From assembly GCA_963763325.1 (NCBI GenBank), contig CAVXOL010000024.1, positions 806,001 to 870,000 of the forward strand: a stretch of DNA of 64,000 nucleotides. Direction: 5' to 3'. A model generated the notes under the pieces. It saw only the letters and a list, made by a program, of their open reading frames with translations, was not told the origin of the DNA and did no database searches. This DNA is from JBBECJ01 sp963763325 (GTDB lineage Bacteria > Chloroflexota > Chloroflexia > Thermomicrobiales > CFX8). Made by a program: the position numbers and the translations under genes. How positions within the stretch are numbered: position 1 is the stretch's first letter; every line of letters starts with the position of its first letter. This document shows, piece after piece, positions 16,741-25,750 of this stretch.

Positions 16741-17371
16741 TTGGACAGCCCTGACACACAGCACTCACGAACCCAGCACACGATACTACTCGATCACCGG
16801 CGATCGTGTCGCACTCGGCCCAATCGAGGCCGATACGATGTCGTTGTTCTACCGTTGGTTCAACGATATGGAGTTGTTACGGACGGCCGGCATCGGCGAC
16901 GGACCGTGGACGATGGAACGCGTCGAGGCATGGTGCAAGCGGTTCAATGGCGATTCCAGCGAAGCCTGGTTCATGGTTTTCGAGCGGGACTCGGGACAGC
17001 CGATCGGCTTCGCCGGCCTGCGCGACATCGACGAGCGCCATGGCACAGCCGAGTACGCGATCTCGATTGGCGAGGCGTCAGCTCGTGGCCGAGGTTACGG
17101 CACCGAGGCAACCCGGCTGATGCTCGACTACGCCTTCGTCGCGCGCGGCCTGCACAGCGTCCTGCTCGATGTCGCAGCCTACAACCCCGGCGGCATCCGC
17201 GCCTATGAAAAGGCTGGTTTCCGCGAGATCGGCCGTCGCCGGGAGTCAGACGTCATGGGCGGCAAGCGCTGGGACACGGTCTACATGCAGGCACTTTCGA
17301 CCGAGTTCGAGAGTCCGGTCCTCGGTCGCATCTTCGTCCCGGATCAGCCTCGTCCGACAGGTGCCGAATGA
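16741..17371 (+). pseudogene. RimJ/RimL-type GNAT acetyltransferase 1 of 4 (one inserted base near the start)
   Basis: The acetyl-CoA motif RGRGYGTEATRL, then AYNPGGIRAYEKAGFREIGR and the C-terminal MGGKRWDTVYM, are typical of GNATs that acetylate N-termini or small amines. The best ribosome site (GAGAGGAG) serves the TTG at 16741, which opens a different frame for 14 residues (DSPDTQHSRTQHT). Removing one A near 16783 joins it to YYSITGDRVALGP, matching the starts of the three following paralogues. This gives 209 residues. Without that repair, the only in-frame start is an ATG at 16703 with no ribosome site. The stop overlaps the next start (ATGA). Confidence 0.78.
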
Positions 17372-17973
17372 GCACTGCGCATAAACCGATCGTCAACATC
17401 GTTGGAGAGCGGGTCGCGCTCGGGCCGCCGAGTCGCGACCAGTTACCGGCGTATGCGCGCTGGTTCGGCGACATGAACACGATGCGGACGCAGGGAGACC
17501 CGGAACCGGCGCCACGCACCGTCGAGCAACTGGCGACCTGGTACGACGGCGAGATGAGCGGCAAGCCAAGCCGCACGTTCTTCAGCGCCTACGACCGCGC
17601 GACGTGGCAGTTGATCGGCTTCGCCGACCTGCACGATATCGATCACCGCCACGCGACAGCGACGATGTCGATGATGGTCGGCGAGCCAGCGTACCGAGGT
17701 CGCGGCTACGGAACGGAAATGGCGCGGCTGATTCTCGACTTCGGCTTCACAGCACTGAGCCTGCACAACATCATGCTCGAGTGCTACGAATACAACCTCG
17801 GCCGCCACGCGTACACGAAGGCCGGTTTCCGCGAGATTGGTCGCTGGCAGAAGGCCCACATGATGGGCGGCAAGCAATGGGACATCATCTACATGGACTG
17901 CCTGGCGTCTGAATTCGAGAGTCCCGTGCTCAGCACAATCTATCGGCCTGACACAGCGAGAGGTTCAGGATGA
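17368..17973 (+). CDS. RimJ/RimL-type GNAT acetyltransferase 2 of 4
   Basis: Intact, 201 residues, starting in the ATGA overlap with gene 1. It shows GERVALGPPSRDQLPAYARWF at the N-terminus, the sheet FADLHDIDHRHATATMSMMV, the acetyl-CoA loop RGRGYGTEMARL at about 110-121 and HAYTKAGFREIGRWQKAHMM. The final block MGGKQWDIIYMDCLASEFESPV nearly repeats the C-terminus of gene 1, so both arose by tandem duplication. In the usual place of N-P-x-G it has YNLGRHAY, so the substrate pocket may differ from genes 1 and 3. The natural substrate is unknown. Confidence 0.82.
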   Translation: MSTAHKPIVNIVGERVALGPPSRDQLPAYARWFGDMNTMRTQGDPEPAPRTVEQLATWYDGEMSGKPSRTFFSAYDRATWQLIGFADLHDIDHRHATATMSMMVGEPAYRGRGYGTEMARLILDFGFTALSLHNIMLECYEYNLGRHAYTKAGFREIGRWQKAHMMGGKQWDIIYMDCLASEFESPVLSTIYRPDTARGSG

Positions 17974-18527
17974 GCGACGTGACGGAACAACCAGTCGTGA
18001 ACATCACCGGCGAACGAATCGCGCTCGGCCCACTGCGCCGAGACCTGATCCCACTCCACCAGCGCTGGTTCAACGACTTCGAGACCGACCGCACCCAGGG
18101 TGATCTTCCCGGCCCTCGGACACTGGAACGCACAATCCGCTGGTTCGAGCGCAACGCAACCAGCGACGATACCCACTGGTTCACGATCTACGAGATCGCA
18201 ACCTGGCAGCCGATCGGAGTCACCTGGCTCTCCGATGTCGACCACCGCAACGGAACCGCATACTTCGCCATCTCGATTGGCGAAGCGAGTGCCCGTGGGA
18301 AAGGCTACGGCACCGAAGCTGCCCGCCTGATGCTCGACTTCGCCTTCAACCGGCTCGGCCTTCACAACGTCGCGTTGGATGTCTACTCCAACAACCCTGC
18401 CGGAGTCCGGGCCTACCAGAAGGCCGGCTTCCGCGAATTCGGACGTCTCCGTGAGGTCTATTTGAGCGGAGGGCGACGTTGGGACAGCATCCTGATGGAG
18501 GTCGTCCGCGAGTCCAGGGATGATTGA
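17970..18527 (+). CDS. RimJ/RimL-type GNAT acetyltransferase 3 of 4
   Basis: Intact, 185 residues, with its ATG inside the ATGA that ends gene 2. The N-terminal ITGERIALGPLRRDLIPLHQRWFNDFE matches its neighbours; the acetyl-CoA loop reads RGKGYGTEAARL, followed by YSNNPAGVRAYQKAGFREFGR and SGGRRWDSILMEV. It lacks the 17-residue tail found in genes 1 and 2. The ARGKGYG loop carries Lys in place of Arg. Start and stop overlaps on both sides imply that the four enzymes are made in fixed proportions. Confidence 0.82.
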   Translation: MSDVTEQPVVNITGERIALGPLRRDLIPLHQRWFNDFETDRTQGDLPGPRTLERTIRWFERNATSDDTHWFTIYEIATWQPIGVTWLSDVDHRNGTAYFAISIGEASARGKGYGTEAARLMLDFAFNRLGLHNVALDVYSNNPAGVRAYQKAGFREFGRLREVYLSGGRRWDSILMEVVRESRDD

Positions 18528-19156
18528 CGAGGCGCCGGCACCGCCAATACTCCTTTCCGGCGAACTGATCGCACTTGGCCCGGTCGAACGGTCGCACGTA
18601 TCACTGCACGTCTCGCTGGCTGAACGACTTCGCGACGATACGAACGCTCGGCTCACTGCCTGCCCCACGAACGCAGGAGGCACTTGACGCACTCTACCAG
18701 GCGACGATCGTCGAGCAGTCCGACACATTCGCATTCCTGACTGTCTACGACCTCATGACCGTTCAGCCAATCGGCTACACGACACTCCAGCACATCGACC
18801 ATCGCGCTGGCACCTCCGAGCTGACACTGGCGATCGGAGAACGGTCCTATCGAGGACGTGGCTACGGAACTGAAACGGTCCGGCTGACGCTGCGGTTCGC
18901 GTTCGACCATCTCGGCCTCCACAACATCATGCTGCGCTACTACGCCTTTAACCTCGCAGGCCGGAGAGCCTACGAGAAGGCCGGCTTTAGCGAGTTCGCT
19001 CGCATCCGCGACGGATTCGTGATGGCTGGCAGGCGATGGGACATCGTGCTGATGGAGGCCGTGCGTCCGGAAATCGAGATCACGGCTGGCTTGCCAAAGT
19101 CAGGACGAAATCCATGTAAGAATTGTGTCCAGCTTCGATCGCGGTTCATCCGATGA
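18520..19156 (+). pseudogene. RimJ/RimL-type GNAT acetyltransferase 4 of 4 (one inserted base)
   Basis: The ATG at 18520 overlaps the end of gene 3 by eight bases and opens ...LSGELIALGPVERSH, the family N-terminus. Removing one G near 18610 joins it to SRWLNDFATIRTLG and the rest of the domain. The span then gives 211 residues. The acetyl-CoA loop is RGRGYGTETVRL, followed by FNLAGRRAYEKAGFSEFAR and AGRRWDIVLMEAV. As sequenced, only a 193-residue fragment starting at 18575 would be called, lacking the first beta strand. The single extra base is probably a sequence error. The last of the coupled series, it is followed 30 nt later by a membrane-anchored propeller gene. Confidence 0.75.
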
Positions 19157-19186
19157 CGACCGTTCGAATCCTGGCAGGACACGGGA

Positions 19187-20379
19187 TTGAACATTACTCA
19201 CACCCAGCAACGCGCTGCGTCTCGTGCGTCACTGCAACGAGCGCTCATCGTTGTGCTCATCGCACTCGCTGTACCGGTCGTGATCCTGTCTGTCCCGGAC
19301 GAGTCTGATGCCAATGCACGACACGGACAGGGACCGGTCCTCAGCGAGCAGGCGTTGCGCGGACCGGGAGGCGAACTGCTGATATCGCTTCCGACCAGTG
19401 ACGGACGCCGGTTGTTCGTCATCCCGCTGGACGGTGCCGAGCAGCGACCATTGCTTCCCGAGAGGTATCGTCGACGGCGATCAAACGACGGGCGTCTGGT
19501 CGCCGGACGGGAGTCAGGTCGCCGTAACGGTCCAGGTTGGCAGCTCAGAAGCCATCTTCGTCGTTGACGCCGACGGCAGCGACCTGAGGAAACTCGCCCC
19601 CGCGAGCCTCGAAGGGTTACCTCGTGACTGGGTCTTCTCCCAGCACGGACCGGACTGGTCACCGGACGGAACGACGATCGCATTCTCAAGCAACCGCGCC
19701 TTCGATCGGGGTGGGCAGGACATCTACACAATCGCCGCTGACGGGACGAACCTACGCCGTCTGACTGACGACGAGACGTGGGAATTTGAGCCGCGCTGGT
19801 CACCTGACGGCACGACGATGTTGGTCGAGGTCTTCGGCGGAGGTCGCATCCGCTACGGCAGTGTCCACATCATGAACGCCGACGGCAGTGATCGGCGTCT
19901 CCTTGTCGATGCGACCGGAGCCGATAACGCGAACTCGTCATCGAATGGCGAATGGATCGCCTATCCGATGGGACGGTTCTGCTGTGCCGTCCATATCGTC
20001 CGACCGCGACGAAACGCAGCGAGTCGACCTGACCACAGGCGGCATCTCGGGCCGCTGGCCGCGCTGGTCGCCGGATGGTTCGCTCCTGGCCTGGAGCGCG
20101 CACGATCACGGAGGGTCGCTGAACGGACTCTTCGTCTACGACGTGAGGACTGGCGAAACACGACTCATCAGCAGCATTTCCGGAAAGCTGGAATGGTCTC
20201 CAGATGGATCGTGGATTGCCGTCGCGATGCCGGAGATCGATATCTACGGAAACCCAACTGGTGCGGGAGGACTCTACCTCGTTCGTCCAACCGGCGGCCG
20301 CCCGATACTGGTCCAGAAGATTGCTGTCGACGAATACGACGTGACCCTCGACTGGAGGGCCGCCGCTTCATCGTCCTGA
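19187..20379 (+). pseudogene. Membrane-anchored PD40/TolB-like beta-propeller protein (two inserted bases)
   Basis: From a TTG at 19187 with AGGAC upstream, there is a short basic head, one hydrophobic segment (ALIVVLIALAVPVVILSV, residues 19-36), then repeated propeller blades of the form (W/R)SPDG(S/T)...A(F/V)...D.DG. I count at least six, for example VWSPDGSQVAV, DWSPDGTTIAF, RWSPDGTTMLV and RWSPDGSLLAW. Two breaks are each repaired by deleting one base: an A near 19463 (PEGIVDGDQ) and a C near 20009 (HIV/DRDETQ). The repaired protein has 396 residues. Such blades form extracytoplasmic protein- or peptide-binding platforms. The function is unknown; the acetyltransferase operon ends 30 nt upstream on the same strand, so co-transcription is possible. 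Confidence 0.72.
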
Positions 20380-20385
20380 GTCGAG

Positions 20386-21021
20386 TCACCTCGGAATCAG
20401 ATAGTGCTCCAGCCATTCCCGCGCCGACTCAACGTCGTCTCGGGTCAGGTTGTGGCCCGCCGGTTGCCACTTCAGCGTCACGTTCGCCCCGTAACTCTCC
20501 AGCAACTCGGCCAGGCGAGTGACGTTGTCGACAGGAACGATCGGGTCCATCCGACCAGCCCCGAGAAACACCGGTGTGCCGGTGAGGTCAGGCGGGCTGT
20601 CCGGTTCGAGCGGAACCATCGGGCGCAACAGAATGCCGCCAGCCAGCGTGCCAGGGCGCAGCAGCATCATGCTGGACGCGATGTTGGCGCCGTTCGAGTA
20701 GCCGACGGCAACGACATTACCGGCATCAAAGCCATATTGCTGGGCGGCCTTACTGACGAAGTCGGCCAACTCGTGGGTGCGGGTGATCAGATCGTCGATG
20801 TCGAAGACACCCTCGGCGAGGCGGCGGAAGAAGCGCGGCGCGCCGTTTTCCAACACCTTGCCGCGAGGCGAGAGGACGTTGGCGCCAGGCAGGAGCATCG
20901 GCCCGAGGTTGAGCAGGTCGCTCTCGTTACCGCCCGTGCCGTGGAGCAGCAGCAGCGTCGGCAGTGACGATCCCGAGTCACCAGCTACCCAGCGATGGAC
21001 GAAGCCCAGATCAACACTCAC
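20386..21021 (-). CDS. Alpha/beta-hydrolase, MhqD-like carboxylesterase
   Basis: A 211-residue hydrolase of the phospholipase/carboxylesterase branch. The oxyanion turn is LLLHGTGGNESDL, the nucleophile elbow VAVGYSNGANIA (Ser in GYSNG), the acid GAGRMDPIVPV and the His in PAGHNLTRDD. It has no signal peptide. Its ATG overlaps the stop of the ring-cleaving dioxygenase gene (ATGA). In Firmicutes the mhqO-mhqD pairing deals with quinones and hydroquinones, and the same architecture is inferred to act here. The substrate is not proven by sequence. The 3' end converges with the propeller gene, leaving six nt. Confidence 0.8.
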   Translation of the reverse strand: MSVDLGFVHRWVAGDSGSSLPTLLLLHGTGGNESDLLNLGPMLLPGANVLSPRGKVLENGAPRFFRRLAEGVFDIDDLITRTHELADFVSKAAQQYGFDAGNVVAVGYSNGANIASSMMLLRPGTLAGGILLRPMVPLEPDSPPDLTGTPVFLGAGRMDPIVPVDNVTRLAELLESYGANVTLKWQPAGHNLTRDDVESAREWLEHYLIPR

Positions 21022-21963
21022 GAGCGCACTCCTTCCGGCAAGACAAGCTTCGGCAGCGTGTCCTCGATCAGCCCGCGTTGCTCCTCGTAGCGCGGCGGTA
21101 GCTTGAGCGTCATGCCAAGCTCCTCCGGTGACTCGTCAATCGTAAAGCCTGGCGTGTCGGTCGCGATCTCGAACAGGACACCTCCCGGCTCGCGGAAATA
21201 GATCGAGTTGAAGTACTGCCGATCCTGGACAGGTGTGATGTCCGGCGCAAGCGGAGTCAACTTCTCGCGCCAGGCAAGCTGCTGCGACGTCATTGGCCGT
21301 CCGCCAGGCAACGTGATGAACGGTTCCGGCCGAGACAACGCCCGACCAGAAGCCACTGACCGAGCGCACGTCCGCATACTGCCCGTTGCTCAGGAATCGT
21401 TGCACATCATCGCGCGTGCCGCTCGGCTCAAACCCAAGGACGTCAGTCAGGAACTGTCGCGTCGGATCGGCGGGATCTTCCCAGAGCGTGACGCCGGCCA
21501 CGCCGCGAATCTGGTGCTCGGCAGGCACCGGACCACGCTCCCACGGCGCCCGGAGGACGGCATTCGCGTCCGTCACCAGTTCCAATAGCAGGCCGTCCGG
21601 GTCCTTGAATGACAGCACCCGCGTTTCACCCCGGACGGTCGGTCCGTCGTAGGCGATCCGTGCTGCGAGCAGTCGATCGACCCAGTAGCCGAGCGACGCT
21701 GGCGCGATCGCGAGTGCAGTCACGGCTGCCTGGCCCGCTCCCTGTCGGCCTCCCCGCGCGCCAGGGAACGGGAAGAACGTGAGGATCGTGCCGGGCGAGC
21801 CGAGACCGTCGCCATAGTAGAAATGGTAGACGTTCGGAGCGTCAAAGTTCACTGTCAACTTGACGAGCCGCAACCCGAGCAGGTTCGTGTAGAAGTCCAG
21901 ATTGCGCTGCGGATCGCTCGCGATCATCGTAACGTGATGAAAACCGGTCAGTCTCGGTTCCAA
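21018..21963 (-). pseudogene. VOC-family ring-cleaving dioxygenase, MhqO-like (one inserted base)
   Basis: Two vicinal-oxygen-chelate modules are visible. The first begins GFHHVTMIASDPQRNLDFYTNLLG with the metal-binding His near residue 9 and ends FKDPDGLLLELVTD; the second begins RGVAGVTLWEDPADPTRQFLTDVLG and contains GTVHHVAWRTAND. The frame breaks near 21293; dropping one base continues as LAWREKLTPLAPDITPV...IYFREPGGVLFEIATD, supplying the last metal-binding Glu. The repaired length is 314 residues, normal for MhqO/MhqA. Fe(II)-dependent cleavage of hydroquinone-type rings is inferred from the family. It is the first gene of a two-gene unit with the MhqD-like hydrolase. Confidence 0.82.
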
Positions 21964-22074
21964 CGGTCTGCCTCCAGGCGGTTCGTGGCCCTCCGACGAG
22001 GGCGAGCAGGGTTATGTCTAATGAGTACAACGTCTAACGTCCCAGAACTCTTCCCGCAGGACACGAGCCAGCCG

Positions 22075-22100
22075 CCAGCACGTCATCCTGAGCAGCAGCG
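22075..22100. repeat. Possible degenerate half-copy of the GTCATCCTGAGC repeat
   Basis: GTCATCCTGAGCAGCAGCG at about 22083-22101 resembles one arm of the large palindrome at 46087-46276 but has no mirror partner here. It lies just beyond the MocR gene stop. Confidence 0.3.
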
Positions 22101-22104
22101 TGTT

Positions 22105-23601
22105 CTAAACGAGCGCCGGTTCTGACCGTTTGTTGCCAGATCGCGATCGTGCCGCCTCGATGGCCGGAGTGAGACGGCGGATACCCTCATCGATCATCGC
22201 CGGGGGAACTGCTGAGTAGCAGAGGCGTAGTTCGTGGCGACCTGAGCCGTCGCCATTGACTGGATAGAAGACATCGCCAGGGACGAAGACGACGCCTGCC
22301 TGCGTCGCGGCGTCGAACAGTGCTCTGGTATCGATCTCGGATCCGGCGCAACACCAGAGGTAGAGTCCGCCATCAACTGGTGTGAAGCTCAGCAATCCCG
22401 GCGGCAAATGTCGATGGATGGCGGCGATCAGGGAGTCATGTCGCTGGTGATGAGCAGCGCGAAGCGTCTCAAGATGATCGTCGTAGCCGCGATTCGCCAG
22501 AAACTCGGCGACCAGCAGCTGATCGAGGCTCGGGCTGGCAACATCGACCCGCTGCTTGGCGAGCGCAAGCTGGTCGATGATTGCCTCTGCCGCCACCATC
22601 CAGCCGAGCCGCGTGCCACCGGCAATCGTCTTTGAGAAGGTGTTGACCTGAATCACGAGCTGGTGCTGGTCGAGTTGTCGCAGCGACGGCGGCGGAGGCG
22701 TCCTGAACCAGGTTTCACGGTAGAGGTCGTCCTCGATGACAGGGAGCCGGTAGCGAATCGCCAGATCGAGCAGATTGCGACGTGCGTGGAGGTCAAGTGT
22801 CCGGCCGGTTGGGTTATTGAAGGTTGGGTTGGTGTACAGCAGCTTGGGCCGATACCGCAGCAGGAGGTCTTCCAACTCGTCGGGATCGGCCCGTTCGATG
22901 TCCCAGCCAACAATGTTGGCCCCGGCAGCCCTGAAGACCTGAATCGCGCCAACATAGCCAGGCCGGTCCATGATGACGGTGTCTCCGGGATCCAGCAGAC
23001 AGCGTGCGATCAGGTCCAATCCTTGTTGAGCGCCATTGACGATCAGCACCTGTTCGATCTGGACGCCGATCCGGGATGCGATGGCCCGCCGTAGCTTTGG
23101 CTGCCCCTCGGTCGGGCCGAGACCGAGGGCCGCGTGCGCGCCCCGGCTCAGGACACGATCCGCGAGTTGACGGTAGGTATCCATCGGGAAAAGATCCAAC
23201 GCTCCAGCGCCAGTCGCCAGCGAGATGACGGACCTGTCCGAACCGTGCCGTGCGAGCGTCCGCAGCGAGCCATCGACCGTCCGCTGGGCACCGAGCGCGA
23301 CCTTGCCGCGCCAGGCAAATGGGGCGCCGCTCTCGGCTGGTCCGGCGCAGACGTACGTCCCTCGTCCAACATGACCCCGAACCAGCCCGCGCGCCTCAAG
23401 TTCACGGTACGCACTGACGGCCGTCGTCCGGCTGATACCAAGCTGGCGCGCGAGGTCGCGCTCAGAAGGCAGCCGAGTCCCAGGCGGTAGCTCGCCTGTG
23501 CCAATTCGCCAGGCCAGCGACTCAGCGAGCTGCTGATAGATCGCCGATGTCCCGTCGCGCTCGATCGTTAAACCATCCAACATCACATCCATGCAGTCCA
23601 T
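22105..23601 (-). CDS. MocR/GntR-type transcription regulator with aminotransferase domain
   Basis: From the ATG at 23601 it has about 498 residues. The N-terminal winged helix of the GntR family is clear (LPPGTRLPSERDLARQLGIS followed by RTTAVSAYRELEARGLV), then an aminotransferase class I fold with the pyridoxal Lys in VNTFSKTIAGGTRLGW and YTNPTFNNPTGRTL earlier. Such fusion regulators sense PLP or an amino-acid adduct. It is divergently transcribed from azlCD (178 nt between starts), so control of that branched-chain amino-acid exporter is the likely role. Candidate operator repeats are noted in the intergenic region. Three in-frame ATGs occur within seven codons, so the exact start could be 23601, 23592 or 23583. 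Confidence 0.85.
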   Translation of the reverse strand: MDCMDVMLDGLTIERDGTSAIYQQLAESLAWRIGTGELPPGTRLPSERDLARQLGISRTTAVSAYRELEARGLVRGHVGRGTYVCAGPAESGAPFAWRGKVALGAQRTVDGSLRTLARHGSDRSVISLATGAGALDLFPMDTYRQLADRVLSRGAHAALGLGPTEGQPKLRRAIASRIGVQIEQVLIVNGAQQGLDLIARCLLDPGDTVIMDRPGYVGAIQVFRAAGANIVGWDIERADPDELEDLLLRYRPKLLYTNPTFNNPTGRTLDLHARRNLLDLAIRYRLPVIEDDLYRETWFRTPPPPSLRQLDQHQLVIQVNTFSKTIAGGTRLGWMVAAEAIIDQLALAKQRVDVASPSLDQLLVAEFLANRGYDDHLETLRAAHHQRHDSLIAAIHRHLPPGLLSFTPVDGGLYLWCCAGSEIDTRALFDAATQAGVVFVPGDVFYPVNGDGSGRHELRLCYSAVPPAMIDEGIRRLTPAIEAARSRSGNKRSEPALV

Positions 23602-23712
23602 TGTCTTCGAATAGCCCAATTGTGAAAGAGCCACTTGCCAAATGGATATCGCGCGGAATGGCACGGTCGGGATAATGGACTGAACGATGTGGTGTATAAC
23701 CTGCGTATTCGC

Positions 23713-23727
23713 TTAGACTGGTTAGAC
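23713..23727. promoter_or_regulatory. Direct repeat TTAGAC-N3-TTAGAC in the MocR-azlC gap
   Basis: TTAGAC occurs at 23713-23718 and 23722-23727. The related GGACTG lies near 23676 and, on the opposite strand, at the MocR start (ATGGACTGC). MocR proteins commonly bind direct repeats, so this is a candidate operator. Motif reading only. Confidence 0.3.
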
Positions 23728-23779
23728 ACTCGGCGAGACGCTTGTTCCCTCAACGCTGGGCTATACGGGTGGGTAAAGA

Positions 23780-24520
23780 ATGATCGCCAGGACACACGAC
23801 GGGCGCAGCAGTTCGATCTCGGCGGCTCAACAGTTTCGCCGCCGGGAGATTCGGCGGGGATTTCTGGCGGTCGTTCCGCTCTGGCCGGGGGTGATGTCAT
23901 TCGCGGTCGCGTATGCCGTCCTGGCCCGTGCCAGCGGCTACAGCGCAATTGAGACGCAACTCATGACGCTGCTGGTGTTTGCGGGCAGCGCGCAACTCGC
24001 GATGGTCACCCTTTACGCTGGTGGAGCGACTGCAGTCACGATTGTTCTGACGGCACTGATCCTCAACCTGCGCCACGTCCTCTACGGACTCTCTGCCGAC
24101 CGGCAACTCGATCGGGACGAGCGCCCACGACGCTCGATCGTCGCGTTCTTCCTGACCGACGAGACCTACGGGATTACGACGCGTGAGTGGATGGCAGGCC
24201 GTGGCAGCGCGGCGTTCATGCTTGGAACCGGCCTCGGCCTCTATCTGGCCTTCGCAGTTGCCACGCTTGCCGGCATTCTCTTTGGCTCTCTGCTACCCGA
24301 CATCGATGAGAGCGGGATTGACTTCATATTCCCACTCTCGTTCCTCGCGCTGTTACTGCCACTCATCCAGTCACGATTGCAGTTCGTGGTCGCTGCGACC
24401 GCAGCGACGTTTGCCCTGGTCGCGGGACAGGTTATCAGTAGCGGAATCACGATCCTTCTCGCGACGGTCGCGGCGGCAACGGCTGGCGTGGCGCTGGAGC
24501 GCTGGATGGAGCAACGCTGA
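23780..24520 (+). CDS. azlC: AzlC-family branched-chain amino-acid exporter, large subunit
   Basis: A 246-residue membrane protein. The signature PLWPGVMSFAVAYAVLAR near the N-terminus, then TLLVFAGSAQLAMV and LNLRHVLYGLSADRQL, identify AzlC, which works with AzlD to export branched-chain amino acids and analogues. About six hydrophobic segments follow; GAGRGSAAF-type turns are absent. The last base of its TGA is the first base of the azlD ATG, so the two are translationally coupled. The ribosome site before the ATG is weak. The MocR-type regulator is transcribed divergently and probably controls this pair. Confidence 0.87.
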   Translation: MIARTHDGRSSSISAAQQFRRREIRRGFLAVVPLWPGVMSFAVAYAVLARASGYSAIETQLMTLLVFAGSAQLAMVTLYAGGATAVTIVLTALILNLRHVLYGLSADRQLDRDERPRRSIVAFFLTDETYGITTREWMAGRGSAAFMLGTGLGLYLAFAVATLAGILFGSLLPDIDESGIDFIFPLSFLALLLPLIQSRLQFVVAATAATFALVAGQVISSGITILLATVAAATAGVALERWMEQR

Positions 24521-24819
24521 TGGAACGGCTCTGGATAATCCTCTCGGTCGCCGTCCTGACCTATCTGACGAGAATCGCGGGATTCCGCCTTGGCGACCGG
24601 CAACTTCCACCCATCTTCGACCGCCTCCTCGCCTATGTTCCGGTCGCCGCATTCGCCGCTCTCGCGATTCCCGGCGTCGCTGATGGCTCCGGGACGTTTC
24701 CGGCCCGGCTGGCTGGTGCGGTGCTCTCGGCGCTTGTCGTCCTCCGTTTCAGCCAGCTCTGGATCGGCTTGCTGGCAGGGATGGCCGGGTTCTGGGCAAC
24801 GGGCTGGTTGATCGGATAG
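24520..24819 (+). CDS. azlD: AzlD-family branched-chain amino-acid exporter, small subunit
   Basis: A 99-residue hydrophobic protein with four membrane segments. LSVAVLTYLTRIAGFRLGDRQLPP is the usual AzlD N-terminus, and LLAYVPVAAFAALAIP follows. The length and the one-base overlap with azlC are typical of the pair. Its role is to complete the AzlCD export channel. Confidence 0.85.
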   Translation: MERLWIILSVAVLTYLTRIAGFRLGDRQLPPIFDRLLAYVPVAAFAALAIPGVADGSGTFPARLAGAVLSALVVLRFSQLWIGLLAGMAGFWATGWLIG

Positions 24820-24945
24820 GTGTCGAGCGGCGAGCCAGCGACAGCAGTCACTGCTTCGTCAACCCGGTTGGCGCAACGCATCACGCGTCGGTCAAGTACC
24901 ATCCGCCGGTAACTCTCGTGTGAGCGGACAGGGGGCAGACCGGGC

Positions 24946-25683
24946 GTGGATGCCACGCTGATGGCGGCGATGGTGGTGGTTGGCGTGTCTGGTGTCATCT
25001 TCGGGATGACCGGCTTCGGCTTCGCGCTCGTCAGCGTACCGCCGCTACTATTGCTTTACGATCCGGAAACAGTTGTCGCGCTGACGATTGGCGCGTCACT
25101 ACTGACGAGCGTCATTGTCGTGCTCGGAGCGCGCCGGGAACTCAACTCCAGGCTGGTCTTTACGATGCTTCCCGGCGCCTGCGTTGGACTGCTGCTTGGC
25201 GCGCGGATCCTGAACGTCGTTGACCCGACGCTCCTGAAGATCGTAGCGGGAACGCTCGTCGCGGCCTACTCGATCCTGCTGCTGCGCGGGTATCAGCCAT
25301 CCGGCATGAAGAGCGGTTGGGCGGCGTCGGTCGCTGGGGCCGCGAGCGGGACGCTGGCGACGTCAACCGGCCTTTCCGGACCTCCAGTTGTCATCCTGTT
25401 TACCGCACGGGCGCTGACGAAGGACGCCTTCCGCGTCACAATTGCAGCCTACTTCGTTGCCATCAACCTGATTGGGATCGTCGTGCTGCTGGCTGGCGGG
25501 ACACTCGGCGAATCCGAGTTCGTCACCTCAGCAGCACTGACGCCCGCAGCCCTGATCGGCACCTTGATCGGCAACCGGTTCGTCCGCCACTTCACCGCGG
25601 CTGGATTTCGCAAGCTGACGCTGACCCTACTGCTACTAACGGGACTCATGGGAATCGGGACAGCCCTCATCGCGCTCTTATGA
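24946..25683 (+). CDS. TauE/SafE-family sulfite or organosulfonate exporter
   Basis: A 245-residue membrane protein starting with GTG. It has about eight hydrophobic segments in two similar halves. The first half contains FGMTGFGFALVSVPPLLLLYDPETVVALTIG and the second ATSTGLSGPPVVILFTARAL, both family hallmarks. Members export sulfite, sulfoacetate or other anions. No taurine or sulfite genes lie next to it; azlD is upstream and a serine hydrolase downstream. The 126 nt to azlD show no clear terminator. Confidence 0.82.
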   Translation: MDATLMAAMVVVGVSGVIFGMTGFGFALVSVPPLLLLYDPETVVALTIGASLLTSVIVVLGARRELNSRLVFTMLPGACVGLLLGARILNVVDPTLLKIVAGTLVAAYSILLLRGYQPSGMKSGWAASVAGAASGTLATSTGLSGPPVVILFTARALTKDAFRVTIAAYFVAINLIGIVVLLAGGTLGESEFVTSAALTPAALIGTLIGNRFVRHFTAAGFRKLTLTLLLLTGLMGIGTALIALL

Positions 25684-25750
25684 TTGCCGAACGCGCGGAT
25701 TCCGGCGATAGTTCGCAGCGCAGACAATTGGCGATCTGGAAGGATGAGAC

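Noticed and set aside
19140..19190. tRNA-like TTCGAATCC box
   Set aside because: The flanking bases do not form a 5-bp T-stem or a 7-bp acceptor stem with any upstream segment.
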